A DNA stretch of 64,000 bases from VSJD01 sp964617825 (GTDB lineage: Bacteria > Verrucomicrobiota > Kiritimatiellia > JAAZAB01), in NCBI GenBank assembly GCA_964617825.1, contig CAZTWL010000001.1, positions 62,001-126,000 on the forward strand, given 5' to 3'. Positions 1-8,511 of the stretch are shown here, in pieces. Position 1 is the stretch's first letter. Each line of letters begins with the position of its first letter. The notes under the pieces are model-generated. The model was not told the DNA's origin. It made no database searches and was given only the letters and a program-made list of their open reading frames with translations. The position numbers and the translations under genes were made by a program.

Positions 1-2
1 AC

Positions 3-1904
3 ACCTTCTTTCGGGCGGCGGCGGAATCGGGCGTCAAACTGATGCCCACGCTGTTGTTTTATCTTCCATTTCACCGCCTCATGGAGCAAATAAATGCGGG
101 AATCAATGAGCGCCGACGCTATCCGTGCCTTGACCGTCCGGAAACCCGCGAAGGATTGGAACAGTTTGTCCGTGAGACCGTGACCCGTTATAAGGATTCA
201 CCGTCGCTGCAAATCTGGAACCTGTGGAACGAGCCGACGGATGTGCCATGCCTGTGTCCCCATTCGCTGGCAAAATATGCCGCATGGCTGAAAAAGAAAT
301 ACCCGACCATTGAAAAATTGAAAGAGTCGTGGTCGGATGAATACTACATCTTCAAGCCAGTCCTGCCGCATTCGCTGAAGGCGATTGACGCTGAATGGCT
401 GCAGACCGTGCTGCTGCATGCGTCGCGGGGCCGGGCCACCGCAATCCATCTGGATTGGAGTGAATTTCAAACCGAAAACGCAACGGAACACTTGGCCTAT
501 CTGGCATCCCTGGTTCGCAGGATCGATCCTGTCCACGAGACCCATTCCAATCCCAACATGACGACCTTCAATCCGCTTTACGCCGGGACGTTTCCCTGGA
601 AACTGGCGAAGGCGCAGGATAGCACCGGCGGCTCCATTCATCCGCACGACATGTTCCCGGGTCTGGAACGTGATCCCCGCAATTATCCGCGCCCGATGAT
701 GACGGTCATCAGTCTGGTTCGGTCCTGGGCGGATGGCAAGGATGCCTGGATCGGGGAATATCAGGCGGGGTCCACTTACAATAAACCGAATGCCTACACT
801 CCGCGCGGAGCGGATATTTCGGCGACGCTTTATCACGCTCTCGCCGGCGGTCTCTGCGGCGTGCTGTTCTGGCAGTGGCAATCCTGGCGTCAGAGCTTCT
901 TCGAACCGGCGGAATTCAGTCTGCGCAATCCTTCGGACGGCGGGCCCACAGAACGTTCCCAAGCTGCGGCCGAGTTCGGAGGGTTTATCCGCGACAACCG
1001 CGCGCTGATCTCCAAGTTGAAGAAAACGCAGCCCCGTGCCGCAATCCTGCACTCGCTGGATGAGTTTATCATGGACCTTCATCTGCAGGGCAATGATTCT
1101 CCGGGTCAATCCAATCGGCACTTCAATGCCGCTTTTGCCTGCCATCAGGCGCTGATGAAAGCCGGGATTGCCTGCGATTTCATCACCGAAAGCCAACTTG
1201 CGGAGAATGTGCTGGCACGCTATCGGGTTCTGTTCCTTCCCCATGTTCGGACCATCGCCGCGGAGACCGCAAAGGCGATTGCGGAATTTGTTGCCGCGGG
1301 CGGAGCCGTATGGGCGGACGGGCGCTGCGGATTTATTGACAAACATATGTTCCTTCGCGCTGCGATTCCGGTTCACGGGCTGGATAAAGTCTTCGGCTGC
1401 CGGGAAGCGGATGAAGTCGCGCCGTTTGCAGGCGATCTTTTGGTGCTGCAAGACGGCTCGACCCTGGCCCCGTTTCGGGAAATCCAGCGTCTGGCTCCGG
1501 CGGATCAGGCGGAAGTCCTTGCGCAATGCAACGGTTATCCGGCGGCGGTCCGGAATCATTACGGCAAAGGGACCGCAGAGCTGTGGGGGACTTATCTGAC
1601 AGCCAATCCGGACGTCAATATCGCCGCTATGCTGGCTGCTTTTGCCGAGAAACATGGAGCAAGTCCGGAGATCCGGATCGTTTCCGGCAAGGAGGTGCTG
1701 CCCTCTTACTGTCACGGCGACGGAGTCGCTTTGGCCGTGTTCACAAGTCTTGCCCAAAAGCCGCAGACGATCCGGGTGGAACTGCCGGTTAAGATCGGCA
1801 AGATCGTCAGTAAAGCCGACTGTCATTTGCGCGACGGCTGCCTCGAAATGCAGCTGGCCCCGTATGAAACTGGAGCGGTGTTGATCAATAAGGCAGACGT
1901 ATGA
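3..1904 (+). CDS. GH42-like beta-galactosidase, 5' end cut by window edge
   Basis: Partial gene: the frame is open from base 3, and the first Met at base 42 is internal to the barrel. The family hydrolyses terminal beta-galactosides. Seen: a (beta/alpha)8-type segment with WNLWNEP, whose Glu (codon at 231) is the likely acid/base, and IGEYQAG, whose Glu (codon at 756) is the likely nucleophile. These are followed by a Rossmann-like middle domain typical of the GH42 trimerisation domain (about 1030-1650) and a small beta C-terminal domain. The missing N-terminus prevents a signal-peptide call. It ends 25 bases before the GH32-like gene on the same strand, so the two probably form an operon for glycan use. 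GH42 is the best fit, but a related clan GH-A family cannot be excluded. Confidence 0.8.
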   Translation, partial: TFFRAAAESGVKLMPTLLFYLPFHRLMEQINAGINERRRYPCLDRPETREGLEQFVRETVTRYKDSPSLQIWNLWNEPTDVPCLCPHSLAKYAAWLKKKYPTIEKLKESWSDEYYIFKPVLPHSLKAIDAEWLQTVLLHASRGRATAIHLDWSEFQTENATEHLAYLASLVRRIDPVHETHSNPNMTTFNPLYAGTFPWKLAKAQDSTGGSIHPHDMFPGLERDPRNYPRPMMTVISLVRSWADGKDAWIGEYQAGSTYNKPNAYTPRGADISATLYHALAGGLCGVLFWQWQSWRQSFFEPAEFSLRNPSDGGPTERSQAAAEFGGFIRDNRALISKLKKTQPRAAILHSLDEFIMDLHLQGNDSPGQSNRHFNAAFACHQALMKAGIACDFITESQLAENVLARYRVLFLPHVRTIAAETAKAIAEFVAAGGAVWADGRCGFIDKHMFLRAAIPVHGLDKVFGCREADEVAPFAGDLLVLQDGSTLAPFREIQRLAPADQAEVLAQCNGYPAAVRNHYGKGTAELWGTYLTANPDVNIAAMLAAFAEKHGASPEIRIVSGKEVLPSYCHGDGVALAVFTSLAQKPQTIRVELPVKIGKIVSKADCHLRDGCLEMQLAPYETGAVLINKADV

Positions 1905-1929
1905 GATTATCCAAGAATGGGGGAAGTAA

Positions 1930-3252
1930 ATGAATTGCAGCCGGATGAACTACTGGAAGCCCAATGGCAATGTTTTTGTCGGAGACTGCATGCCGTTTTA
2001 TAGAAACGGGGTCTTTCACCTGTATTATCTATGGGATATCGGGCACCACAACCATCCGCTTGTGGGACTTCTCGGTGGGCACCAGTTTGCCCATGCCACA
2101 AGCGCCGATCTGCTCCACTGGCAACTCGAGCCGATGGCGCTGAAGGTGGATTTCGAAAACGGGGAATGCAGCAACTGCACCGGTTCGATGTTGGAATACC
2201 AAGGACAAATCTTTGCCTTCTACGCCTTGCGCTCCCGTCTGTTTGGCGGCGAACAATTTCGCATTGCGGTAAGCGACGACGAGGGGCGGACTTTCCGGAA
2301 ATGGAAGACGCCGGAACTGGAGGCTCCTCCCGAAAGCGGCGGACAATTCCGCGATCCGAAGGCATTCATCGGCGAAGACGGACTCGTTCACATTCTGATT
2401 TCTTCCGGAGCCTCCGAAAAGAGCGGAGAAATTTCGGTGCGGACCGGGGAAGTTGCCCATTACACCTCTCCCGATCTGATCCATTACAAGCGTGAGGCTC
2501 CCTGGCTCCGCTCATGGTTTATTCCTGAATGCTGCGACTATTTCAAGTGGGGTGACCTGTATTATTACACCTACAATATCTGTTGGGAAACCCATGTCCG
2601 GTATTCGAAGCAGCCTTTCGGACCATGGGCCATCCCGCCGTGTGACGTGCCCGCCTCCAAGTTCTGCTGTGTCATGAAGACGGCGCCCTGGAAAGACGGG
2701 CGGCGCATCGGTGTGGGCTGGGTTCCCTCGTGGGTAAACAACAGTCCCCAATTCGGGGGCAAGACCGTTTTCAGGGAGCTGGTCCGGGAAAAAGACGGCG
2801 CTCTGGGGACGGCATTTGTTCCGGAAATGATCCCATCCGCTAATGAGAAACACTTGGCGGCTTTCGAACTGGAAGGAAATACGGGGTTAGCCGTGCGGCA
2901 TATCGGTGTGTTTCCCGATGAGTTCCGTCTTGACGGGACCATATCCTTCCGGCCGGACACAGCAGAATTCGGAATTGCCGTGAAAAATCGCGCCCAGGAT
3001 ACTTATAATTATGCCGCATTCGAACCGGGAACAGAGACTGTTAGTGTGAACTCTGCCCGGATCAATAAAGTGAATATGGATAGCGGCACAGTCTCCTTCC
3101 GTCTGATACGGACACATGATATCACCGATCTTGAGATCGATGGCAAAAGAACCATCGTAGCTCCGAGCCATGATTTTGCGGAAAGCTTTACGACCCTTTA
3201 TTTAAAGGAGGGAAAAGCCGCATTCCGGGATCTGAAAGTCTATACCTGGTGA
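1930..3252 (+). CDS. GH32-like glycosidase (five-bladed beta-propeller)
   Basis: 440 aa. GH32 enzymes cleave fructosides such as sucrose, inulin and levan. The three acidic motifs of the propeller are recognisable: WKPNGNVFVGDCMPF near residues 9-23 (Asp19 is the likely nucleophile), FRDP at 140-143 (transition-state stabiliser), and PEC at 199-201 (Glu200, acid/base). A C-terminal beta-sandwich follows. The first motif departs from classical WMNDPNG, so the substrate may not be fructan. No signal peptide is seen. The start is chosen because GGGGAAG lies a few bases upstream; ATG at 1945 is an alternative. The last 75 bp (3178-3252) recur almost unchanged at 10999-11073, evidence for a second, now lost, gene copy. 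Confidence 0.8.
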   Translation: MNCSRMNYWKPNGNVFVGDCMPFYRNGVFHLYYLWDIGHHNHPLVGLLGGHQFAHATSADLLHWQLEPMALKVDFENGECSNCTGSMLEYQGQIFAFYALRSRLFGGEQFRIAVSDDEGRTFRKWKTPELEAPPESGGQFRDPKAFIGEDGLVHILISSGASEKSGEISVRTGEVAHYTSPDLIHYKREAPWLRSWFIPECCDYFKWGDLYYYTYNICWETHVRYSKQPFGPWAIPPCDVPASKFCCVMKTAPWKDGRRIGVGWVPSWVNNSPQFGGKTVFRELVREKDGALGTAFVPEMIPSANEKHLAAFELEGNTGLAVRHIGVFPDEFRLDGTISFRPDTAEFGIAVKNRAQDTYNYAAFEPGTETVSVNSARINKVNMDSGTVSFRLIRTHDITDLEIDGKRTIVAPSHDFAESFTTLYLKEGKAAFRDLKVYTW

Positions 3253-3435
3253 TCTTATGCTGTTAAGAAAGCATTTGAGGTCGGTTAAAACCAGCCATTT
3301 CGACCCCGGCAATAGTAAGTCATGCTGGGCAACCACGCTCGGTCATACGGTTGCGCTTTACAACGGAACACGGCTTCGCCACGACAAGTGCTGTGACAGC
3401 AAGACATTATGAGCGAAATGGTAGGGCGGGCAAGT

Positions 3436-3463
3436 CTTAGCGGCTATTTTGGAGGCCATTTTT
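3436..3463. repeat. 28-bp direct repeat, left copy
   Basis: This 28-bp sequence (starting CTTAGCGGCTATTTTGGAGG and ending in a T-run) recurs exactly, in the same orientation, at 6609-6636. The two copies flank the DUF4838 gene. The sequence just outside the repeats differs, so this is not a longer segmental duplication. Confidence 0.9.
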
Positions 3464-3580
3464 CGAGTGTAAGAGGCGGGGGCCTTTAGATTCTTCGTGA
3501 GACGCCACCCGCTTACAGATGATTTTTGAGGCCGAAAAGCGGCTGTAAGGCCTGAAATCTGGTTGTCAGTTGCAGTCAAG

Positions 3581-3609
3581 TTGTTGGGGGGGCAGTCGGT
3601 TGCTATACT
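3581..3609 (+). promoter_or_regulatory. Candidate sigma70-type promoter
   Basis: -35 TTGTTG (3581-3586), 17-bp spacer, -10 TATACT (3604-3609). Transcription would start near 3616, just ahead of an ATG at 3619 and 57 bases ahead of the preferred ATG at 3673. Confidence 0.45.
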
Positions 3610-3672
3610 CCGACCCCAATGAAGACGTTATGCGGGTTGTGCCCTGTTATATGCCTTTGGTACCATAGCACC

Positions 3673-6519
3673 ATGAAAAAACTTTCTACCGCAATGGTTA
3701 TCCTGTTTTTGCTTCCCGCCTTCAGTCTAAAATCTTGGGCGGGTTCATTCGAGCTCGTCGGGCGTGAAGGGGCGGCAACGGTGGTGCTTGCGGAAAATCC
3801 CGAGGCGAGTTCAGTTCTGGCCGCTACGGAGCTCACGAACTACGTGGCGAAAATCACCGGGCGCGTTCTGCCGGTCGTCCGCGGCACGTGCGATGCGAAA
3901 ACGCAGGTGAAGATTGGAACGCTCGCCGCCCTGAATGACGTTCCCGCCGAAGCGAAGAAGCGGATTGAGGGGTCGGATTCCCATGAAGCGGCGTGGAGCG
4001 GCGTCAAAGACGGCACCCTTTGGATCGTCGGCAAGGAAGATACGGCGGAACTTTACGCGACGTACCATTTTCTGGAATCGAAGCTCGGCGTCCGCTGGTT
4101 CCAGGCTGCGATCCCCGAGGATCCAGGCGACTATTATCCGGAGCAGGAGCAAATCGTCCTCGACGATTTCGCCGATTTCACCGAACCGGATTTCAAGCGG
4201 CGCTTTCTTTGTATGAACGGCGCCTATTGGAATGTCATCGCCAAGCCGGGCATTTCCTGCGCGATCCGCAACGGCTACCAGTTCTCTAGCCCGATGATCT
4301 GGCTGGACGAGGGCCCGATGAACGCGACCAAGCGCGAATTCAAGGAGTTCTTCGAGCCGCGCGTCTCCAAGCGGTTCTTCAGCGCCGGCGGCGGCCACAC
4401 GCTTTGCACGGCCGTGTTTCCGCCTGACAAGTATTTCGAAACCCATCCCGAATATTTCGCGCTCCGCGACGGCGAGCGGCGGAAGGGGTGGCAGTACTGC
4501 CTCTCGAATCCGGACCTGCTCGAGGGAATCGCGAGCAATGCGATCGCCCGGCTCAAGAGAAACGGGGGATGGGGCACCTACTGCTTCGGACAGGCGGATC
4601 TTTCGAAGGGCTGGTGCGAATGCGAAAACTGCCGCAAACTCGATGGTCCGGGCGAAGACGCGTACGGCGCAAACGTCAACATCGCGAGCCGCGTCTGGCA
4701 CATCGCCAACGTGCTCACGCCGCGCATCCGCGCGGAATGCCCAAACGCGACGCTGAAAGCATTCCCCTATGCCGTCTATCGCGAGATCCCGACAAAAGGC
4801 AAGTACGACAAGAGCCTGGAATGCCAGTTTTGCGACCACGGGCGCTGTTACGGGCACGTCATAGACGACCCCACATGCATCCGAAACGTCAAGATGCTCA
4901 AGGAGATGAAGGCGTGGCTGAAGGAACTGCCGGACATGTACACGTTCGAGTATTTCACCGACACCCCGCCGATGTATGTCTGCCACGAACGCGGCGAGCA
5001 GCGCGACCTCCGATGCTACAAGTCACTCGGCATGATCGGCTGGTTCAACGAGGGGTTCATGACCGGATCGAAGTGGGTGCCGTCGAGCGACAAGGGAATC
5101 GGCGACGTCTTCCCGTCGAATTGGCAATGGGCGTACGCGACGGGCCACCTCCTCTGGAACGTGGACCTCGACCTCGACGCCCTCCTCGCCGACGCCGAAA
5201 CCAAGTACTACGGGCCGGCCGCCGCGCCGATGAGAGCCTACCACGAGCTGCGCCGCAATCTTTGGAACAGCCGCCGCGAGTGCATGGGGTATCCGAACGG
5301 TGACGCGCGGCGTCCGCTCCTCCTCAACGCCAACGGCGCGAAGGAGAAACTGCTCGCGCTCCTCGACGAGGCGGACAAGCTCGCCGCGGGCGACAAGATC
5401 CGGCAGTTCCGGCTCAGCCGCGACCGCCAGTGGCTCACGGAGTACTGGATCAAGCCGAACGACAAGGCGCGGACCATGGCGGCAAACTCGCTCCGCGTCC
5501 CGAAGGCGACCTCGCCGATCAAGATCGACGGCGACAAGTCCGACGCCGCCTGGCTCGGCGCCCTCTATCCGAACGACCGGTTCGTCATCTCGCACGAACA
5601 GGCCGCCGTGCGCAAGCCGGTGCCGGCGGAATTCGCGACCTCGGCGGGCATCACGACGGACGGCGAATCGCTCTGTTTCCTCCTCGAGGCGAAGGAGCCC
5701 GATCTTGCCCAGCTCAAGCTCAACGCGAAAAAGCACGACGACGCGGCGTGGGGCGATGACGGCTTCGAAATCATGATCTTCCCGCCGAGCGTCGAGAACT
5801 GCTACTACCACGTCGCCGTGAACGCGAACGGCGTCGTCTACGACGCGCGGTGCCCCGGAAACGACAAGGCGTACGACCTCGGCGTGGAGGCGAAGGGCGG
5901 GCGTACGGCGGAAGGCTGGTTCGTCGAAGTAAAGGTGCCGACAAAGGACATCTACCCGCTCGCGGACGGCGACAAGTGGCGGCTCCAAATCGTCCGCAAC
6001 CGCTACGCTGGCAAAGCAATCTCCGTCTCCTTCGGCGGGTACCTCCCCCACGACACGGCTGAATATCTGACGTTCGAGTTCGGTTCCTCGTGCGTTGCGA
6101 ACGGGGCGTTTGACGATGTGGACGCAAAAGGGAAGCCCGTGGGCTGGACGGTCTACTCGGGAGAGGTTCGCAAGGAGGGAGGAAACAACGTCCTCTTCAC
6201 GCGGAGCTTCACGTCTTACGGATTCCGCCACGGACCGCTCGGGAAGTCGTCCGAACCGCGCAAGCTCGCGTATTCGTTTCGCGCCAAGGGGAAGGGCAAA
6301 CTCGCCGTATCGTTCGTCCGTTACGACGACGACAAGAAGAAGTCCGGTGAATGGATGCCTAAGCCGTGGGGCGCAGGCGGCACGTACGAGCTGACGGACG
6401 GATGGAAGAGCTATTCCGGAACCTACACGCTCAATCCCGGCGAGTGGGTCGCGATCGCCTTCTCGCCGTCGCCGGAAGGGTGTCTCATCGATGACGTGAA
6501 CGTGGTCAAGGAAGATTGA
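3673..6519 (+). CDS. Secreted DUF4838 protein with CBM9-like and jelly-roll modules
   Basis: 948 aa from ATG 3673, the start that gives a clean signal peptide (MKKLSTAMVILFLLPAFS, cleavage near SWAG). ATG 3619 in the same frame would add 18 residues. Order: an alpha-glucuronidase (GH67)-like N-terminal domain (about 25-130, with the typical stretch ASSVLAATELTNYV); the DUF4838 body with a Cys cluster WCECENCRK near residue 314 and other Cys that may bind metal; a CBM9-like domain (about 615-805, starting IKIDGDKSDAAW); and a C-terminal beta-sandwich (808-948). The role is inferred: an exported glycan-binding or -cleaving protein. GC content and codon choice rise sharply from about 4.2 kb relative to both neighbours, and exact 28-bp repeats flank the gene, so recent transfer is likely. 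Confidence 0.75.
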   Translation: MKKLSTAMVILFLLPAFSLKSWAGSFELVGREGAATVVLAENPEASSVLAATELTNYVAKITGRVLPVVRGTCDAKTQVKIGTLAALNDVPAEAKKRIEGSDSHEAAWSGVKDGTLWIVGKEDTAELYATYHFLESKLGVRWFQAAIPEDPGDYYPEQEQIVLDDFADFTEPDFKRRFLCMNGAYWNVIAKPGISCAIRNGYQFSSPMIWLDEGPMNATKREFKEFFEPRVSKRFFSAGGGHTLCTAVFPPDKYFETHPEYFALRDGERRKGWQYCLSNPDLLEGIASNAIARLKRNGGWGTYCFGQADLSKGWCECENCRKLDGPGEDAYGANVNIASRVWHIANVLTPRIRAECPNATLKAFPYAVYREIPTKGKYDKSLECQFCDHGRCYGHVIDDPTCIRNVKMLKEMKAWLKELPDMYTFEYFTDTPPMYVCHERGEQRDLRCYKSLGMIGWFNEGFMTGSKWVPSSDKGIGDVFPSNWQWAYATGHLLWNVDLDLDALLADAETKYYGPAAAPMRAYHELRRNLWNSRRECMGYPNGDARRPLLLNANGAKEKLLALLDEADKLAAGDKIRQFRLSRDRQWLTEYWIKPNDKARTMAANSLRVPKATSPIKIDGDKSDAAWLGALYPNDRFVISHEQAAVRKPVPAEFATSAGITTDGESLCFLLEAKEPDLAQLKLNAKKHDDAAWGDDGFEIMIFPPSVENCYYHVAVNANGVVYDARCPGNDKAYDLGVEAKGGRTAEGWFVEVKVPTKDIYPLADGDKWRLQIVRNRYAGKAISVSFGGYLPHDTAEYLTFEFGSSCVANGAFDDVDAKGKPVGWTVYSGEVRKEGGNNVLFTRSFTSYGFRHGPLGKSSEPRKLAYSFRAKGKGKLAVSFVRYDDDKKKSGEWMPKPWGAGGTYELTDGWKSYSGTYTLNPGEWVAIAFSPSPEGCLIDDVNVVKED

Positions 6520-6608
6520 TTCGCAAGCTGTTTATTCGATCGGGGTCGGACCACGGTAAGACGTAGAAGGTGAACTAGATGACCTTTGTGGGGTGGCCGC
6601 AAAAGAGG

Positions 6609-6636
6609 CTTAGCGGCTATTTTGGAGGCCATTTTT
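6609..6636. repeat. 28-bp direct repeat, right copy
   Basis: Exact copy of 3436-3463 in the same orientation, 90 bases after the stop of the DUF4838 gene. A short inverted match (TCCGACCCC at 3609-3617, GGGGTCGGA at 6542-6550) lies inside the two direct repeats. Confidence 0.9.
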
Positions 6637-6706
6637 GGTGTGAACGCCGGTTTGAAATGACTTTTCTTCCGGCGGTCAGAAATATCCTTTTTCTTTTCTG
6701 ATTCCC

Positions 6707-6722
6707 TGATCCGAACGGATCA
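6707..6722. promoter_or_regulatory. Perfect 16-bp palindrome
   Basis: TGATCCG-AA-CGGATCA. It sits in the 279-base stretch between the convergent DUF4838 and Gfo/Idh genes. It could be an operator or a small hairpin; there is no T-run, so it is not a classical terminator. Confidence 0.3.
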
Positions 6723-6798
6723 TCTGCTTCCTTCTTCCCGCCAAGATGCGCGCCGAGCGCGTGGGTATTTGCCCTGCCTTATTTCCTGGTTGTTTTTT

Positions 6799-7890
6799 TC
6801 AAATTATGGGCAAACCCTTGTCATCCAGTTCGATTGTGCGGTGAAGTTTTCCACTGAGTTCCATCGCCTCTGCTAATCCCTGAACTCTGGCAGCCACATG
6901 TAAATTCGCTTCAGGATACACGTTATCCCGGACCATACGCACAAAATCATACATGATATTTTCCGTATGGTTATGTGGGGCATGTGCCTCCTGCGGGAAG
7001 TTTCTGATCTGCGGCTTACAATAAGATTCATAATTCTCAAAGAAATTTTCCTTCCGCTCCGGATGCACTCCGATCCGCGAAGTTATGAAACGCGGACGCG
7101 GATTGATCTCCAGCTGATTCTGGTTCGTATTCATCTTGATGCTGTAATTCTCAAAATGGAAACGGTAGGACATGGCTCCATAATAGACCATGCTCGAATA
7201 GTGGAAACGACCGTTGCCGCCTCCGGTAAATTCCATCTGCGCAACCAGATCGTCCGGACTCGGATAAGAAAGGTCCACAACTTTCACCACCTGGGAGGTG
7301 ACACGTTTGACCGGACCGCCTGCCATCAGCAGGACATCCAGCATGTGGACGCAATGGAAAGGGATCTGTGATACCTGTAGACGGAAATTATCCGGCAGAA
7401 AGCGCTTGTAGTAAAGCGTGGCGACCTCGATGTGGTGGAACCAGTCACAGTCCACAGCAAAAAGTCTTCCACTTTCATTCCGGCGGATATAGTCAAAGAT
7501 TTCGATCGTCTCCGGCAGATAACGACGCATGAATCCGACCTGAACCGGAACATGATACTTATCTGCCAGCTCGGCAAGTTCATCCGCTTCTCTGCCCGTT
7601 AATGCCACCGGCTTTTCCACGAAGACCGGTTTGCCTGCCGGAATGACCTGTCGCAGAGCTTCTGCATGAGCACAGGGGTGAAGGCTGATCAGAAACGCAT
7701 CGACTCCCGGGAAGCTGATTAATTCTTCTGCGGTTTTGCAAACATTCCCTCCAAATTGTGTTGTTAGAGCCGATGCAGAATCCTGATTAAGGTCATAGGC
7801 AGCATGTACTTTGTAAAACTTATCCTGAATCAGCGACTCCAGCAGAGCTTTGGTCCGGTTTCCGCATCCGTAAAGAGCCAGGTTAAACAT
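6799..7890 (-). CDS. Gfo/Idh/MocA family NAD(P)-dependent oxidoreductase
   Basis: 363 aa, usual length for the family. It has an N-terminal Rossmann fold (LALYGCGNRTKALLES), the cofactor/active-site motif EKP at 92-94, and a C-terminal alpha/beta domain. Family members oxidise or reduce sugars, inositols and sugar derivatives in the cytoplasm; the exact substrate cannot be read from the sequence. AGAGGA lies 6 bases before the ATG. Base composition is visibly more AT-rich than the genes on either side, in keeping with a patchwork island. It may process a sugar released by the neighbouring hydrolases. Confidence 0.85.
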   Translation of the reverse strand: MFNLALYGCGNRTKALLESLIQDKFYKVHAAYDLNQDSASALTTQFGGNVCKTAEELISFPGVDAFLISLHPCAHAEALRQVIPAGKPVFVEKPVALTGREADELAELADKYHVPVQVGFMRRYLPETIEIFDYIRRNESGRLFAVDCDWFHHIEVATLYYKRFLPDNFRLQVSQIPFHCVHMLDVLLMAGGPVKRVTSQVVKVVDLSYPSPDDLVAQMEFTGGGNGRFHYSSMVYYGAMSYRFHFENYSIKMNTNQNQLEINPRPRFITSRIGVHPERKENFFENYESYCKPQIRNFPQEAHAPHNHTENIMYDFVRMVRDNVYPEANLHVAARVQGLAEAMELSGKLHRTIELDDKGLPII

Positions 7891-7944
7891 CGTATGTCCT
7901 CTTTCTGTTTTAGATCTCTCAGAATTGACTGAGACATCCGTTTT

Positions 7945-8214
7945 TTATTTGGTCAGGACTCCGCCGCAGGAATTTTTGCTGAAGTTAACGATATATCCCT
8001 GATCTGTATTAGCATAGACAGGTTTTGTATATTTTGTCCAGACATACATTTCTTGCAGAAAATAGAAGACACGGGCATTTCCGCCGACAACCAGCATGTT
8101 GGCTCCGTCGTTTCCGTTTTCCATGCCAACCATATCAGGCTGGAAGACGATTTCTTGACCGCTCTGGCGAACGAAGCTCTTGGAGTTGAATAGCTTGCTA
8201 TGGCGAAGCCACGT
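7945..8214 (-). pseudogene. C-terminal fragment of an unrecognised protein
   Basis: Reading from about 8214 down to the stop at 7945 gives an open frame with protein-like composition (for example ENGNDGANMLVVGGNARVFY) but no proper start; the only Met with any room is at 8133 and has no ribosome site. The frame overlaps the end of the next fragment in another phase. It looks like the tail of a larger gene lost by deletion. I do not recognise the family. Confidence 0.4.
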
Positions 8215-8479
8215 TCAGCAGCACCTCTACAAAGGCGGGATTATTCTCCTTGATAAGGTCGAAAATCGACGGACGAACAGACCGGGGCACGGTAACGCCG
8301 GATATTTTCTTTATATACTCCTGAAGTTTCACCGCCGTCCTGTATTCCGGCGCCGTGAGGCGCGGGTTGAATACGATCGCCGCATCCGTCTTGCCGTCCT
8401 TCGCCAATTGATAGTCACGGCCAAAACCACTGGCCGCTAGCATCGCCAGCGCCAACAATGCAAGGCCGTTCAATTTCAC
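8198..8479 (-). pseudogene. Truncated DUF4838/GH67N-like secreted protein
   Basis: 93 residues from a GTG start with AAGGTGG just upstream. A signal peptide (KLNGLALLALAMLAASGF) is followed by the start of the GH67-type N-terminal domain (AAIVFNPRL, then EYRTAVKLQEYIKKISGV), the same domain that opens the intact DUF4838 protein at 3673. The frame stops after this domain although family members run to 600-900 residues, so this is most likely a 5' gene remnant. The junction with the 7945-8214 fragment may mark an internal deletion joining two unrelated genes. Confidence 0.6.
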
Positions 8480-8511
8480 TTTTCCACCTTGTGCCTTCGG
8501 ATTGATTTATT

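Larger units (their letters stand above)
3253..3672. other. Intergenic region with repeat and promoter
   Basis: 420 bases with no convincing gene. Short ORFs here lack ribosome sites and family character. The stretch holds the left copy of a 28-bp direct repeat (3436-3463) and a sigma70-like promoter (3581-3609). Together with the matching repeat after the next gene, it looks like the left margin of an inserted block. Confidence 0.6.

Noticed and set aside
198..1826. 542-residue open frame on the minus strand
   Set aside because: Antisense shadow of the GH42-like gene; Arg/Gly/Pro-rich, no ribosome site, no family motif.
3358..3579. 73-residue minus-strand frame over the left direct repeat
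   Set aside because: Shares MASKIAAK with a frame at the right repeat only because both read through the same 28-bp repeat.
3811..6231. Two long minus-strand frames (391 and 402 residues) opposite the DUF4838 gene
   Set aside because: High-GC third-position shadow; Arg/Val/Glu-rich low-complexity translation with no motif.
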